A DNA stretch of 59,944 bases from an uncultured Paracoccaceae bacterium (GTDB lineage: Bacteria; Pseudomonadota; Alphaproteobacteria; Rhodobacterales; Rhodobacteraceae). A program made the translations under genes and the position numbers. This document shows positions 8,835 to 18,252 of this stretch, piece by piece (position 1 is the stretch's first letter; every line of letters begins with the position of its first letter). Location of the stretch: assembly GCA_937146765.1 (NCBI GenBank), contig CAKZRP010000046.1, forward strand, positions 1 through 59,944, read 5' to 3'. A model generated the notes under the pieces. It was given only the letters and a program-made list of their open reading frames with translations, ran no database searches and had not been told where the DNA came from.

Positions 8835-8920
8835 GTCACCTTTTGCAAGCGCTGAAAAAAGCAGCACTTTTGCATCGCGGGATGCGACACTCTGTCCCAT
8901 AGGGAAGAGAGGAGACCCCC

Positions 8921-10036
8921 ATGAAAATCGGATGCCCCACGGAAATCAAACCGCAGGAATTCCGCGTCGGCATGACGCCGGATGCCGCCCGCGAAGCGAT
9001 CGCCCATGGTCATCAGGTGATGATCCAGACCGGGGCAGGCCTGGGCGCCGGCTTTCAGGATGCGGATTACGCCGCCGCCGGAGCCCAGCTCATCGACAGC
9101 GCCGAAGAGATCTTTGCCAAGGCCGAGATGATCGTGAAGGTGAAGGAGCCGCAGGCGGTGGAGCGCAAGATGCTGCGCGAAGGCCAGCTGCTGTTCACCT
9201 ATCTGCACCTCGCGCCCGACCCCGAGCAGACCCACGACCTTCTGGCTTCGGGCTGTACCGCCATCGCCTATGAGACCGTGACCGACCCGCGCGGCGGCCT
9301 GCCGCTGCTGGCGCCGATGTCCGAGGTTGCCGGCCGTCTGGCGCCGCAGGTGGGCGCCTGGACGCTGCAAAAGGCCAATGGCGGCCGTGGCGTTCTGATG
9401 GGGGGCGTGCCCGGCGTGGCCCCGGCCCGCGTGGTGGTGATCGGCGGCGGGGTCGTTGGCACCCATGCGGCCAAGATCGCCGCCGGCATGGGCGCGGATG
9501 TCACCGTGCTCGACCGCTCGCTCCCGCGTCTCAAGTATCTCGACGATGTCTTTGGGGGCACCTTCAAGACCCGCTATTCCACCGCCGGCGCCACGGCTGA
9601 GCTGATCCGCGAGGCCGATATGGTGATCGGCGCGGTGCTGATCCCGGGGGCTGCCGCGCCCAAGCTGATCTCACGGGCGGATCTCGCCACCATGAAACCC
9701 GGCGCGGCGCTGGTGGACGTGGCCATCGACCAGGGCGGCTGTTTCGAGACCTCCCGCGCGACCACCCATGCCGACCCGATCTACGAGGTGGACGGCATCA
9801 TGCATTACTGCGTCGCCAATATGCCCGGCGCGGTGGCGCGCACCTCGACGCTGGCGCTTGGCAATGCCACCCTGCCCTTCCTGCTGGCACTGGCCGACAA
9901 GGGCTGGAAACGCGCCTGCGCCGAAGATCCGCATCTCCTCGACGGGCTCAACGTCCATGCCGGTCAGCTCACCTATTTCGCGGTGGGCAAGGCGCTTGGC
10001 CTCGACGTGATCTCGCCGACGCTGGCGATCAAGTAA
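8921..10036 (+). CDS. ald: Alanine dehydrogenase
   Basis: A 371-residue NAD-dependent L-alanine dehydrogenase interconverting L-alanine with pyruvate plus ammonia in the cytosol. The substrate-binding Arg15 (EFRVGMTP), the lysine in IVKVKEP and the histidine in FTYLHLAP are present. So are the NAD-binding [14 protein letters not shown] (about residues 170-183) and the catalytic Asp in VDVAIDQGG. The length is standard. The ATG is preceded by GAGAGGAG. Its control is probably by the divergent Lrp regulator. It may be metabolically linked to the D-alanine/D-glutamate cluster at 25.7-29.6 kb, whose promoter shares part of the operator. Confidence 0.95.
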   Translation: MKIGCPTEIKPQEFRVGMTPDAAREAIAHGHQVMIQTGAGLGAGFQDADYAAAGAQLIDSAEEIFAKAEMIVKVKEPQAVERKMLREGQLLFTYLHLAPDPEQTHDLLASGCTAIAYETVTDPRGGLPLLAPMSEVAGRLAPQVGAWTLQKANGGRGVLMGGVPGVAPARVVVIGGGVVGTHAAKIAAGMGADVTVLDRSLPRLKYLDDVFGGTFKTRYSTAGATAELIREADMVIGAVLIPGAAAPKLISRADLATMKPGAALVDVAIDQGGCFETSRATTHADPIYEVDGIMHYCVANMPGAVARTSTLALGNATLPFLLALADKGWKRACAEDPHLLDGLNVHAGQLTYFAVGKALGLDVISPTLAIK

Positions 10037-10056
10037 CGCCCGGCCTGCCGGTTCAG

Positions 10057-10098
10057 GAACTGGCCAAGGATCTGGCCAAAGAACTCGCCAGAGACCTG
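10057..10098. repeat. Short 12-nt tandem repeat between ald and mscL
   Basis: Three and a half imperfect copies of a 12-nt unit (GAACTGGCCAAG-like) lie just after the ald stop. The stretch is open in the mscL frame and would read [14 protein letters not shown], but no start codon precedes it. It is probably non-coding or a relic 5' extension. Confidence 0.5.
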
Positions 10099-10182
10099 TG
10101 GGGAAAGGAAAATCCCGTTTACAGGTCCCCGGCCACCCCCTACCCTCTCCCGCACAGACAGAATGTCATCCGGGAGAGGGAC

Positions 10183-10608
10183 ATGCTCAAAGAGTTTCGC
10201 AATTTCATTGCCCGCGGCAATGTGATGGACATGGCGGTCGGGATCATCATCGGCGCCGCCTTCACCGCCATCGTGAAATCCATGGTCGACGATATCCTCA
10301 ATCCGATCATCGGCCTGTTCACCGGCGGGCTGGATTTCACCAATAATTTCTTCGTCCTGTCCGGCGGCGGCCCCTATGCCTCGCTCGAGGTCGCGCGCGA
10401 GGCCGGCGCGGCGGTCTTTGCCTATGGCGCCTTCCTGATGGCGGTGATCAACTTCCTCATCGTCGCCTTCGTGGTCTTCATGCTGGTGCGCTACGTGAAC
10501 AGGCTCAAGGACAGCTTTGTCGCCAAGGAGGAACCGGTGCCCGCAGCCCCCTCCGGGCCGAGCGAGCTTGAAGTTCTGATCGAAATCCGCGATTCCCTGA
10601 AGAAGTAA
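10183..10608 (+). CDS. mscL: Large-conductance mechanosensitive channel MscL
   Basis: A 141-residue inner-membrane channel that opens near lytic tension to release solutes on hypo-osmotic shock. The N-terminal amphipathic helix ([14 protein letters not shown]) is followed by the gate-lining TM1 ([20 protein letters not shown]). A periplasmic loop, TM2 ([22 protein letters not shown]) and a charged cytoplasmic helical bundle complete the protein. The ATG has CGGGAGAGG upstream. It is 84 nt from the MscS-type gene in the same direction, so the two osmotic safety valves may be co-regulated. Confidence 0.96.
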   Translation: MLKEFRNFIARGNVMDMAVGIIIGAAFTAIVKSMVDDILNPIIGLFTGGLDFTNNFFVLSGGGPYASLEVAREAGAAVFAYGAFLMAVINFLIVAFVVFMLVRYVNRLKDSFVAKEEPVPAAPSGPSELEVLIEIRDSLKK

Positions 10609-10692
10609 GGCTTTTCAAGGCCCGACAGAGGAAGGGGCGGTCTCCGCTCCTTCCTTTGCTTTTGTGCAACCGATCACACACGAGGATTTTTC

Positions 10693-11499
10693 ATGGAACA
10701 GATTGTCGAACAGGCCAACGCCTGGCTGCCGCTGGTCTTGAACGGGCTCAAGGCGCTGCTGGTGCTGGTGCTGGGCTGGATCGCCGCCAGCTGGCTCAGC
10801 AACCTGGTGCGCCGCCGCATCAATTCCACCCCGCAGATCGACGCCACCCTGGGCAATTTCGCCGCCAGCATCGTGCGCTGGGTGCTCCTGGCCATCGTCT
10901 TAGTCGCGGTGCTCGGCATCTTCGGCATCCAGGCCACCAGCCTTGTCGCCATGCTCGGTGCCGCCACCCTCGCCATCGGCCTCGCGCTGCAGGGCACCCT
11001 CAGCGATCTCGCCGCGGGCTTCATGCTGGTGCTGTTCCGCCCCTACAAGCTCGGCCAGTTCGTCGATATCGGCGGCACCTCGGGCACCGTGAAGGACCTC
11101 AACCTGTTCTTCACCGAGCTCTCCACCCCCGACAATGTCCAGATCATCGTCCCCAACGGTCAGGCCTGGGGTGCGATCATCACCAATTTCTCCGCCCATG
11201 ACACCCGTCGCCTCGATCTCACCTTCGGCATCGACTACGACGACGACATGGAGAAGGCCAAGGCGATCGTCCTGCGGGTGGCGACGGCGGATGCGCGCGT
11301 GCTGCAAGAGCCCGAACCCTGGGTGCGGGTCACCAACCTCGGCGACAGTTCGGTCGATATCTCCACCCGCCTCTGGTGCAGCGCGGCGGACTACTGGGAA
11401 CTGAAATGGGCGCTGATCCAGGGGGTCAAGGAAGGCTTCGACGCCGAGGGCATCACCATCCCCTATCCCCATTCGGTGGAAATCCAGAAGGCCAGCTGA
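10693..11499 (+). CDS. MscS-type small-conductance mechanosensitive channel
   Basis: A 268-residue protein of minimal MscS architecture. Three hydrophobic N-terminal segments end in a Gly/Ala-rich pore helix (MLGAATLAIGLALQGTLSDLAAG). The beta-domain follows (GQFVDIGGTSGTVKDLNLFFTEL and IIVPNGQAWGAIITNFS), and then the cytoplasmic cage (about 180-268). It releases ions on moderate membrane tension. The pore helix matches the classic MscS TM3b region, and the length is close to E. coli MscS. It follows mscL. Confidence 0.93.
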   Translation: MEQIVEQANAWLPLVLNGLKALLVLVLGWIAASWLSNLVRRRINSTPQIDATLGNFAASIVRWVLLAIVLVAVLGIFGIQATSLVAMLGAATLAIGLALQGTLSDLAAGFMLVLFRPYKLGQFVDIGGTSGTVKDLNLFFTELSTPDNVQIIVPNGQAWGAIITNFSAHDTRRLDLTFGIDYDDDMEKAKAIVLRVATADARVLQEPEPWVRVTNLGDSSVDISTRLWCSAADYWELKWALIQGVKEGFDAEGITIPYPHSVEIQKAS

Positions 11500-11504
11500 G
11501 GTCG

Positions 11505-12068
11505 TTATCGCCCGTAGGCGGCCCCCTGACGCGAGGCGGGGGGCCAGCCCTTGGCGGTCATGCCGCCGCCCTCGCCCGGCGCGGGTTTGGGCGCCTTCTT
11601 CTGCAGGATCGGGGGCGCACCATAGGTCAGGGTCTGGCCGTCATGGGCCTGAAAGGCCCAGCGCGCCACCATGAAGTGCACGCTGCGGGTCTCGCGGCCA
11701 TATTCATCCAGGGTCACCCGCGCCCGCCAGGCCCCCTCGCATTGCACCGCCAGCTGGATCGAGTTCACATCCCGCATCTTGATGCCGCGCATCGCATCGG
11801 CGTAATGGGCCTGGGCATACATGTAGCGCAGCTGATCGTAGAGCGGCTGGAAGTTCTGCCGCCGCCGCCCGGCAAAGATCACCGTCACATCGGCACCCTG
11901 CGCATTGAAGGCCCGCACCGAGCAATCCCCGCGCGAGGTGGTCTCGAAGACCGGCACCAGCGCCAGCTGCACCTGCACCACCCCGCCCTTGAACAGACCG
12001 CCATCCTCCACCTCCGGCGCAACCGGGTTTTCCGTACGGCGATCGAGTCTGGGGATCTTTGGCAGCAT
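11505..12068 (-). CDS. Uncharacterised protein, paralogue A of a tandem pair
   Basis: A soluble protein of about 187 residues that I cannot assign to a named family. It shares an obvious backbone with the next gene upstream (12271-12768). Both have LDRR near the start, then PE(V/I)ED.GLFK.G, ALVPV, VTVIFAGRR, VNSI and EGAWR, and (V/L)(H/Q)F..ARW.F. This copy carries a proline-rich C-terminal extension (about 40 residues). The ATG at 12068 is chosen over a TTG 12 nt further upstream. Neither has a strong ribosome site. Both genes have an ACGATTTTTTAACG motif 60-85 nt upstream, implying co-regulation. Confidence 0.7.
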   Translation of the reverse strand: MLPKIPRLDRRTENPVAPEVEDGGLFKGGVVQVQLALVPVFETTSRGDCSVRAFNAQGADVTVIFAGRRRQNFQPLYDQLRYMYAQAHYADAMRGIKMRDVNSIQLAVQCEGAWRARVTLDEYGRETRSVHFMVARWAFQAHDGQTLTYGAPPILQKKAPKPAPGEGGGMTAKGWPPASRQGAAYGR

Positions 12069-12270
12069 GTGACCGGTCAATTTTAGTGGAATGGGGATCG
12101 GGCAAAGGTCTCGCCAGACCGTTAAAGCTTCCGCTTGTTTCGTTAAAAAATCGTGCCTTGAGAATGTGAATACCGCCGGGTGGCGGGAAAATTTTTATGG
12201 CCGTTTTGCTCCGGGTCGGCCCCGCGACTGAGGCGTGATCGACCCCGCCTGCGGCACGGTCATGAGCCCG

Positions 12271-12768
12271 TCAGTCGGGGCTCACATCCGCCGAGCGATT
12301 GCCGAACAGGGCGCGCTTGCCGCTGGTCACCGTCTCGCCATTGCGGTCGCGGAACCCCCAGCGGGCGGCGAGAAACTGCAGCACCCGAATGTCCTCGCCA
12401 GTGCTGCTGCGCTCGAACCGCAGGCGCCAGGCCCCTTCGATTTGGGCGGGAACACGGATGGAGTTGACCGCCGGCGGGTCCTTGCGCAGCTTGGAGGCGG
12501 AATAATTGGCCTCGATCAGCAGCCGGCGCAATTCCTCATGCAGGGCGGCGAATTCCGGGATCCGGCGACCGGCAAAGATCACGGTGATCTCCTCGCCGTC
12601 GTTGACATAGCCCCGCACGGCCACATCGCCCCGCGGCGTCTTGCTGATCACCGGCACCAGGGCCACGGCCACCTGGGTCAACCCACGCTTGAACAGGCCC
12701 CGGTCTTCGATCTCGGGTGTAACTTCAAAACGAGATCTTCGTCGGTCAAGTTTGGGCGTGTCGGACAT
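12271..12768 (-). CDS. Uncharacterised protein, paralogue B of a tandem pair
   Basis: A 165-residue protein clearly homologous along its length to the 11505-12068 product (roughly 40% identity by eye) but lacking that protein's proline-rich tail. Shared blocks are LDRRR, TPEIEDRGLFKRG, ALVPV, ITVIFAGRR, VNSIRVPAQIEGAWRLRF and FLAARWGFRDRNG. No signal peptide, membrane span or catalytic motif is visible. The pattern of short beta-like strands with FAGRR could suggest a small regulatory beta-barrel, but I see no PilZ RxxxR motif. The ATG at 12768 is clear. Its function is unknown. Confidence 0.7.
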   Translation of the reverse strand: MSDTPKLDRRRSRFEVTPEIEDRGLFKRGLTQVAVALVPVISKTPRGDVAVRGYVNDGEEITVIFAGRRIPEFAALHEELRRLLIEANYSASKLRKDPPAVNSIRVPAQIEGAWRLRFERSSTGEDIRVLQFLAARWGFRDRNGETVTSGKRALFGNRSADVSPD

Positions 12769-12927
12769 GGCAGCCTGAATATCAGAGGGGATGGGTACGA
12801 TCTGAATCGCGACGTCCCCATTTTGATAGCAAGAGCACCGTTAAAAAATCGTTCAGCAGCGGATGCTATCGCAAATCTTCAACAAGAGTACCGTGACCCA
12901 TCATTCAACCCGCGGAAGAACGCCACC

Positions 12928-13458
12928 TCAGCGATCAAAGCGCCGGATCAGGCGCAGGCTCGGCCGTCCGGCGCAGCTGACCGGCACCTCCTCGGCCACG
13001 TAGCCCTGCCCCAGAGCCAGCTTTCTCGAAATCGCCTGCGCGGGGTCGATCAGGCAACAGCTGCGTGCCCAGCGGGTCTCGGTCTCGGCCCAGCGGTGCA
13101 TACGCGCGACGGCCTCGGTCGCCAGCCCCCGGCCCTGTACCGCAGGCGCGATCACCCAGCCTGCCTCGGGCACCCCGTCCAGCGGGGGCACCACCTCCCG
13201 GTGGAAATCGGCAAAGCCGACATCGCCGAGGTAGTGCCCGGTCTCGCGCAGGGTCACCGCCCAATAGCCATAGCCAAGCGCCTGCCAGTGACCGATGTAG
13301 CGCAGCAGCCGCGACCAGCTCGCCTCGCGGCTCGAGGGCGTGCCGGTGATATGGCGCACCACCTGCGGATCGGACCAGAGCGCGGCCAATGCCTCAAAAT
13401 CCTGCACCCCATGCGGGCGCAGGATCAACCGGTCGGTCTCCAGCACCGGGGCGTTCAT
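12928..13458 (-). CDS. GNAT family N-acetyltransferase (RimJ/RimL-like)
   Basis: A 176-residue acetyl-CoA-dependent acetyltransferase. It opens with LETDRLILRPHGVQDFEAL, typical of the RimJ/RimL-type Acetyltransf_3 group. The acetyl-CoA pyrophosphate loop is VIAPAVQGRGLATEAVARM (about 118-136). It overlaps the ytoQ stop by 4 nt (ATGA), so the two are translationally coupled. The acceptor (protein N-terminus or small amine) is not predictable. Confidence 0.87.
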   Translation of the reverse strand: MNAPVLETDRLILRPHGVQDFEALAALWSDPQVVRHITGTPSSREASWSRLLRYIGHWQALGYGYWAVTLRETGHYLGDVGFADFHREVVPPLDGVPEAGWVIAPAVQGRGLATEAVARMHRWAETETRWARSCCLIDPAQAISRKLALGQGYVAEEVPVSCAGRPSLRLIRRFDR

Positions 13459-13904
13459 GCCGGCAGGCGCCCGGTCAGGACATAGGTGAGGATCTCCACC
13501 ACCTGCTGCGGATCTTCCGCCACCGCCAATGCGGCTGCATGGACCTCCTTCAGGGCGTGCTGGTGCTCCGGTCCGCTCAGCACGATCAGCGACTTGCCCA
13601 GCGCCGCCGCATAGCCAGCATCAAAGGCCGCGTTCCATTGCTTGTACTTCTCGCCAAACCGCACCACGACCACATCCGCCGCTTCGATACCGCGACGGGT
13701 GCGGATGGCATTGATCTTGGCCCCTTTGTGGTCGTGCCAGAAGGGGCTCTCCTCGGCGCCCAGAATGGCCACGCCGCAATCATCGCTGGCGGCATGATCG
13801 GTGACCGGACCGTCAAAGTGCAGATCCAGCGCCGCGGCGCCCTCGATGATGCGGGCACGCCAATCGGTGTGGATTTCGCCGGAAAGGTAAACGGTCAAGG
13901 TCAT
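13455..13904 (-). CDS. ytoQ: YtoQ family protein
   Basis: A 149-residue small cytoplasmic protein with the YtoQ pattern: it begins MTLTVYLSGEIHTDWR, then GAEESPFWHDHKGAKINAIRTR and VVRFGEKYKQWNAAFDAGYAAALGK. The fold resembles nucleoside 2-deoxyribosyltransferase-like proteins, but the biochemical role of YtoQ is not established. The start has GGAGGC upstream. It is first of a two-gene unit with the acetyltransferase. Confidence 0.88.
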   Translation of the reverse strand: MTLTVYLSGEIHTDWRARIIEGAAALDLHFDGPVTDHAASDDCGVAILGAEESPFWHDHKGAKINAIRTRRGIEAADVVVVRFGEKYKQWNAAFDAGYAAALGKSLIVLSGPEHQHALKEVHAAALAVAEDPQQVVEILTYVLTGRLPA

Positions 13905-13972
13905 GGGAGCCTCCTGCAGCCTGTGGGTCCTGCCCCCGAGTCCTAATGCCTCGCCCCGCGATCACCAACCCG

Positions 13973-14614
13973 TCAACGACGCCGGGCGACAATGAAATGG
14001 TTGGGCGGATCCTCAGGGTAATTGCCGGTCTCGATGAGATCGAAGCCGGCCAGACGCACCTGCTCCTGCCAGTCCCGCACCGTCAGGAACCGCACCTGCC
14101 CCGGAGCCCGGCCCAGGCGTTGCATCACGGCAATTGCGGCCCGCATCGCCCCGCGCAGGAAGCCGCTGCGCGTGTCGCCCAGACAGGGTGTCTTCGACAC
14201 GAACAGCCCGCCCGGATCCAGTCGGGCGTGGATCGCGGCAAGGCTGGTCTCCAGTTCCCCCTCCGACAGCAGGTGAAAGAGGTTGAAGGCCAGCACCACG
14301 TCAAAGGGCCCCGGTGGCGCGCTGTCGGGATGCGCCACGGAGAGCCGGAGGTTCGTCGCCCCTGCCGCCGCCGCCTTCTGCCTGCCGATCTCGATCATGG
14401 CGCCGGAGAGGTCGGTCGCGAGGATCTCGCGCAGATGTGGGGCGAGGGCCAGCGCCGTGCTCGCGGTGCCGCAGCCCAGTTCCAGCGCCCGATGGTCGGG
14501 CCGCAGGTAGGACCTGACCCGCTCCAGGGTGCGCCGATAGGCGATCTCATCCGCAACCGGACGGCGGGCGTAGCGGGCGGCACTTCGGTCCCAGAACTCT
14601 GCATCCGTGGGCAT
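13973..14614 (-). CDS. Class I SAM-dependent methyltransferase
   Basis: A 213-residue methyltransferase with the SAM-binding motif I ALELGCGTAST (about residues 37-47). The acidic strand-2 end is ILATDLSGAMI and motif IV-like FDVVLAFNLFHLL follows. Rossmann methyltransferases of this type act on small molecules or quinone precursors. The substrate is unknown. The ATG at 14614 has AAGGAGA 6 nt upstream and is preferred to a longer open frame. It is divergent from a LysR gene, with 88 nt between the starts, so that regulator may control it. Confidence 0.87.
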   Translation of the reverse strand: MPTDAEFWDRSAARYARRPVADEIAYRRTLERVRSYLRPDHRALELGCGTASTALALAPHLREILATDLSGAMIEIGRQKAAAAGATNLRLSVAHPDSAPPGPFDVVLAFNLFHLLSEGELETSLAAIHARLDPGGLFVSKTPCLGDTRSGFLRGAMRAAIAVMQRLGRAPGQVRFLTVRDWQEQVRLAGFDLIETGNYPEDPPNHFIVARRR

Positions 14615-14702
14615 GGCATCTCTCCTTTTGCTGCCGGACAGATACCCATGCATGTTTGAGATAGAAATTGCCGAATTTTGCAGGGCTCCTATACAGGAAT
14701 GC

Positions 14703-15590
14703 ATGACAGATGCCCCGCCGCCCGACTGGAATCACATCCGCGCCTTCCTCGCCACCGCCGAGACCGGCTCGCTTTCCGCCGCCGCACGCCGGCTCGGGCA
14801 GACCCAGCCCACCCTGTCGCGGCAGGTGGCCGCCCTGGAGGCCGCCCTCGGCCTGCTGCTGTTTGAACGTCTGGGACGGGGCCTGGCCCTGACCGAGGCG
14901 GGGCGCGACCTCCTGGAGCACAGTCGACGCATGGGCAGCGCCGCCGAAGCCTTTTCCCTCGCCGCCAGCGGTCAGTCCACCGCCATCGAAGGCACGGTGC
15001 GCATCACCGCCAGCGATGTGCTCTCGCATTACATCCTGCCACCGGTGCTGCGCCATCTGCGGCAGGTGGCACCGCGACTGGTGATCGATGTGGTCGCGGC
15101 CAATGACATTCGCGACCTGATGCGCCGGGAGGCGGATATCGCCATCCGCCACCGCCGCCCCGAGCAGCCCGAGCTGATCGCCCGGCTTGTGCATGAGGGC
15201 ACGGCGCATTTCTATGCCGCCCCCTGCTATCTGGCGCAGCGGGGGCGGCCGCGTTCGGTCGCGGAGGTCGCCGACCACGATTTTGTCGGCTTTGGCGACC
15301 AGGAGGCCATGATCGCCTTTGCAGCCGACCTCGGCCTGCCTCTGAACCGGGGGCAGTTCCGCATCGCCTCGCAGAACGGGCTGGTGGCTTGGGAGCTGGT
15401 CAGACAGGGGTTCGGCATCTCGCCCATGGACCTGCGTGTCGCGGCCCGGACCGAGGGCGTCGAGCGCGTCCTCGACTGGGTGCCACCGATCCGCTACCCC
15501 TTCTGGCTCACCACCCATCGCGAGCTGCACACCAGCCGCAAGATCCGCCTCGTTTTCGACCTCCTCGCCGAGGCCCTCGCGCAGGGCTGA
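14703..15590 (+). CDS. LysR-type regulator
   Basis: A 295-residue LysR protein. The N-terminal winged helix (WNHIRAFLATAETGSLSAAARRLGQTQPTLSRQVAALE) is followed by an effector-binding domain from about residue 90 (EGTVRITASDVLSHYILP). A short peptide in the frame upstream was excluded because the ATG at 14703 begins the typical LysR alignment and has CAGGA 4 nt before it. It is divergent from the methyltransferase gene and is the plausible regulator of that gene and of itself. The effector is unknown. Confidence 0.9.
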   Translation: MTDAPPPDWNHIRAFLATAETGSLSAAARRLGQTQPTLSRQVAALEAALGLLLFERLGRGLALTEAGRDLLEHSRRMGSAAEAFSLAASGQSTAIEGTVRITASDVLSHYILPPVLRHLRQVAPRLVIDVVAANDIRDLMRREADIAIRHRRPEQPELIARLVHEGTAHFYAAPCYLAQRGRPRSVAEVADHDFVGFGDQEAMIAFAADLGLPLNRGQFRIASQNGLVAWELVRQGFGISPMDLRVAARTEGVERVLDWVPPIRYPFWLTTHRELHTSRKIRLVFDLLAEALAQG

Positions 15591-15652
15591 GCCGCTTCTT
15601 TGGGTCTCAGATATCAAGGGGAGCGCCCTGGCCCGCCCCCTCGCTCCCGCCG

Positions 15653-15688
15653 CAAAAGAAACGCGCCCCCGGCGGAGCGGGAGCGCGT
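15653..15688 (-). terminator. Intrinsic terminator of the pheS-pheT unit
   Basis: On the minus strand the stem ACGCGC-CCC / GGG-GCGCGT closes an approximately 9-nt loop and is followed by TTCTTTT. It lies 25-60 nt after the pheT stop. Confidence 0.85.
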
Positions 15689-15712
15689 GACATCTTGGAG
15701 CAATAAAAGGGG

Positions 15713-18109
15713 TCAGCCGCGCAGGCTGCCGCCGGTGGCCTTGGTCACCTTGGCGATGATCTTCTCGCTCACCGCCTCGATGTCCTTTTCGGTCAGGGTC
15801 TGCTCGGAGGGCTGCAGGCGGACCGCAATCGCCAGCGACTTCTTGCCTTCGCCCAGCGAGCCGCCGATGAATTCATCGAACACCCGCACATCCGCGATCA
15901 GCGCCTTGTCGGCACCGGCGGCGGCATTGACCAGCACCAGCGCCTCGACCTCGGCATCGACCACAAAGGCAAAGTCCCGCTCAACCGCCTGCAGATCGCT
16001 GATCGCCAGCGCGCCGCGGTTGGTGCCGCTGCTGCGCGGCAGCGGGATTTCCTCGGGGAAGAGGGTGAAGGCCACCGCGCTGCCCTTGATGCCCATCTCG
16101 CTCAGCACCTTGGGATGCACCTCGCCAAAGACGCCGAGCGCCTTCTTCGGCCCGAGGCAGATGCGACCGTGGCGGCCCGGGTGCCACCAAGGCGCGCCCT
16201 CGCGCAGGATCTGCACCTTGGCCGGCGCGCCAATCGCCGCCAGCACCGCCTCGGCATCGGCCTTGGCATCATAGAGATCCCAGGGGCGCGAGGCACCGTG
16301 CACGTCCTTCGGCCCGTTCCGGTTCACCAGAAGGCCCGCGATCTGCACCTGCTCCTCGCCCGGCTCGCCGCCGGTGAAGGCGGGACCGACCTCGAAGAGC
16401 GACACATCGGCAAAGCCGCGCGCCTGGTTGCGGGCGGCGGCCTGCAACAGGCCCGGCAGCAGGTCGGGGCGCAAATGCGACATCTCCGAGGAGATCGGAT
16501 TGGCCAGCATGGTGGCATCATCGCCGCCGCCGAACAGGCCGGCAGAGGCCTTGTCGATAAAGGTGTAGCTCACCACCTCGTTATAGCCGAGGGCCGCGCA
16601 GGTGCGCCGCGCCATCTGCAGGCGGCGCTGCTGCGGCGTCATCACCGGCTTCGGCACCCCGTCGGTGAGGCGCGGCAGCGGCTTGCCCTCCAGCTTGGTC
16701 AGCGAGGCGATCCGCGCCACTTCCTCGACCAGATCGGCCTCGCCCAGCACATCCGGACGCCAGCTCGGCACATGGGCCATATTGCCCTCGAGGCGGAAGC
16801 CAAGCCGGGTCAGGGTCTGGCGCTGCTCGCTTTCGGGGATCTCCATGCCGACCAGCGACTGCACCCGCTCGGCATTGAGACGATAGGCGCGGGAATGATC
16901 CGGCACATCCCCGGCGGCCACCACCTCGGAGGGTTCGCCGCCACAGAGGTCGAGGATCATCTGGGTCGCCCGCTCCAGCCCCTCATAGGTGAACTCAGGG
17001 TCCACCCCGCGCTCGAACCGATAACGTGCATCGGAGTTGATCTTCAGCGCCCGGCCAGTGGTTGCGATCTGCACATTGTCCCAGAAGGCGCTTTCGAGGA
17101 AGACATCCACGGTCTCCTCGGTGCAGCCGCTGGCCTCGCCGCCCATGATGCCGGCAATGCTCTCGGGGCCGTTGTCGTCGGAGATCACCATCTGACCGGC
17201 CTGCAGGGTATAGGTCTTCTCGTCGAGCGCCAGCAGCTCTTCGCCGCCCAGCGCGCGATGGACGCGCAGGTTGCCATGCACCTTGGCCGCGTCAAACACA
17301 TGCAGGGGCCGGTTCTGGTCATAGGTGAAGAAATTGGTGATATCGACCAGCGCCGAGATCGGGCGCAGGCCGATCGCGGTCAGCCGCTCCTGCAGCCACT
17401 TCGGGCTGGGGCCGTTCTTGACGCCCCGGATCAGCCGGCCGGTGAACAGCGGGCAGCCGTCCAGTGTATCCGCGTCGATGCTGACCTTGATCGGGCTCGG
17501 GAACTGGCCCTCGACCGGCTTGTAATCAGAGGTCTTCAGGGTGCCGAGACCGCGCGCCGCCAGATCGCGGGCGATACCGTGGATGCCGAGGGCATCGGGG
17601 CGGTTCGGGGTGATGGCGATCTCGATCATCGGATCGACCTTGGCGGGATCATTGGCGGCCAGCCAGTCGACAAGGCTGTCGCCAACCTCGCCCGAGGGCA
17701 GCTCGACGATGCCGTCGTGATCCTCGCCTAGGGTCAGCTCCTTCCAGGAGGCCATCATGCCGTGGCTCTCGATGCCGCGGATCTTGCCGACCGAGAGGGT
17801 GAAATCCAGCCCCGGCACGTAGTCGCCCGGCTTGCAGAGCACCACGGTGATGCCTTCGCGCGCATTGGGCGCGCCGCAGACGATCTGCTTCTCGCCCTCG
17901 TCGGTCATCACCCGGCAGACCCGCAGACGGTCCGCATCCGGGTGCTGCTCGGCGCCCACCACCTTGGCGAGGGTAAAGGCGCGGAGCTTGTCGGCGGGGT
18001 TCACCACCTCTTCGACCTCCAGTCCGAGGTCGGTCAGGGTCTCTGCAATCTCCTCGACGCTTGCATCGGTGTCGAGATGGTCCTTGAGCCAGGAGAGAGT
18101 GAATTTCAT
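15713..18109 (-). CDS. pheT: Phenylalanine-tRNA ligase beta subunit
   Basis: A 798-residue beta chain of the alpha2-beta2 enzyme that charges tRNA-Phe. From the N-terminus there is an EMAP/OB tRNA-binding domain (about 39-150, VVGAEQHPDADRLRVCRV), the B3/B4 editing domain (about 210-380), B5 (about 400-470) and a catalytic-like core. The C-terminal ferredoxin-fold anticodon-binding domain (about 705-798) contains AVRLQPSEQTLTEKDIE. The length is normal. It follows pheS by 143 nt in the same direction and ends in its own terminator. Confidence 0.97.
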   Translation of the reverse strand: MKFTLSWLKDHLDTDASVEEIAETLTDLGLEVEEVVNPADKLRAFTLAKVVGAEQHPDADRLRVCRVMTDEGEKQIVCGAPNAREGITVVLCKPGDYVPGLDFTLSVGKIRGIESHGMMASWKELTLGEDHDGIVELPSGEVGDSLVDWLAANDPAKVDPMIEIAITPNRPDALGIHGIARDLAARGLGTLKTSDYKPVEGQFPSPIKVSIDADTLDGCPLFTGRLIRGVKNGPSPKWLQERLTAIGLRPISALVDITNFFTYDQNRPLHVFDAAKVHGNLRVHRALGGEELLALDEKTYTLQAGQMVISDDNGPESIAGIMGGEASGCTEETVDVFLESAFWDNVQIATTGRALKINSDARYRFERGVDPEFTYEGLERATQMILDLCGGEPSEVVAAGDVPDHSRAYRLNAERVQSLVGMEIPESEQRQTLTRLGFRLEGNMAHVPSWRPDVLGEADLVEEVARIASLTKLEGKPLPRLTDGVPKPVMTPQQRRLQMARRTCAALGYNEVVSYTFIDKASAGLFGGGDDATMLANPISSEMSHLRPDLLPGLLQAAARNQARGFADVSLFEVGPAFTGGEPGEEQVQIAGLLVNRNGPKDVHGASRPWDLYDAKADAEAVLAAIGAPAKVQILREGAPWWHPGRHGRICLGPKKALGVFGEVHPKVLSEMGIKGSAVAFTLFPEEIPLPRSSGTNRGALAISDLQAVERDFAFVVDAEVEALVLVNAAAGADKALIADVRVFDEFIGGSLGEGKKSLAIAVRLQPSEQTLTEKDIEAVSEKIIAKVTKATGGSLRG

Positions 18110-18252
18110 CGGTCAGCGCCCTTTGGCAAATCGGTTGTCGGGGTCCCGGCGCGGGATCTCAGGCGATGCGCCCGGCCCGGGGTGGGGAGGGAACGCGCCC
18201 GCCCCTTGGGCAGGTCGGGCGCGTCGCAGGGGCAGGCCCTGCGCCTTGGGTC

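Noticed and set aside
12121..12154. CtrA boxes upstream of the paralogue pair
   Set aside because: Two TTAACG half-sites are present but 17 nt apart, not 7, so they do not fit the CtrA consensus.
12271..12768. PilZ (c-di-GMP-binding) domain in the paralogue pair
   Set aside because: The RxxxR and (D/N)xSxxG motifs required for PilZ are not found in either protein.
14547..15617. Long minus-strand open frame opposite the LysR gene
   Set aside because: It is a GC-rich shadow of the plus-strand LysR gene, with no protein family features.
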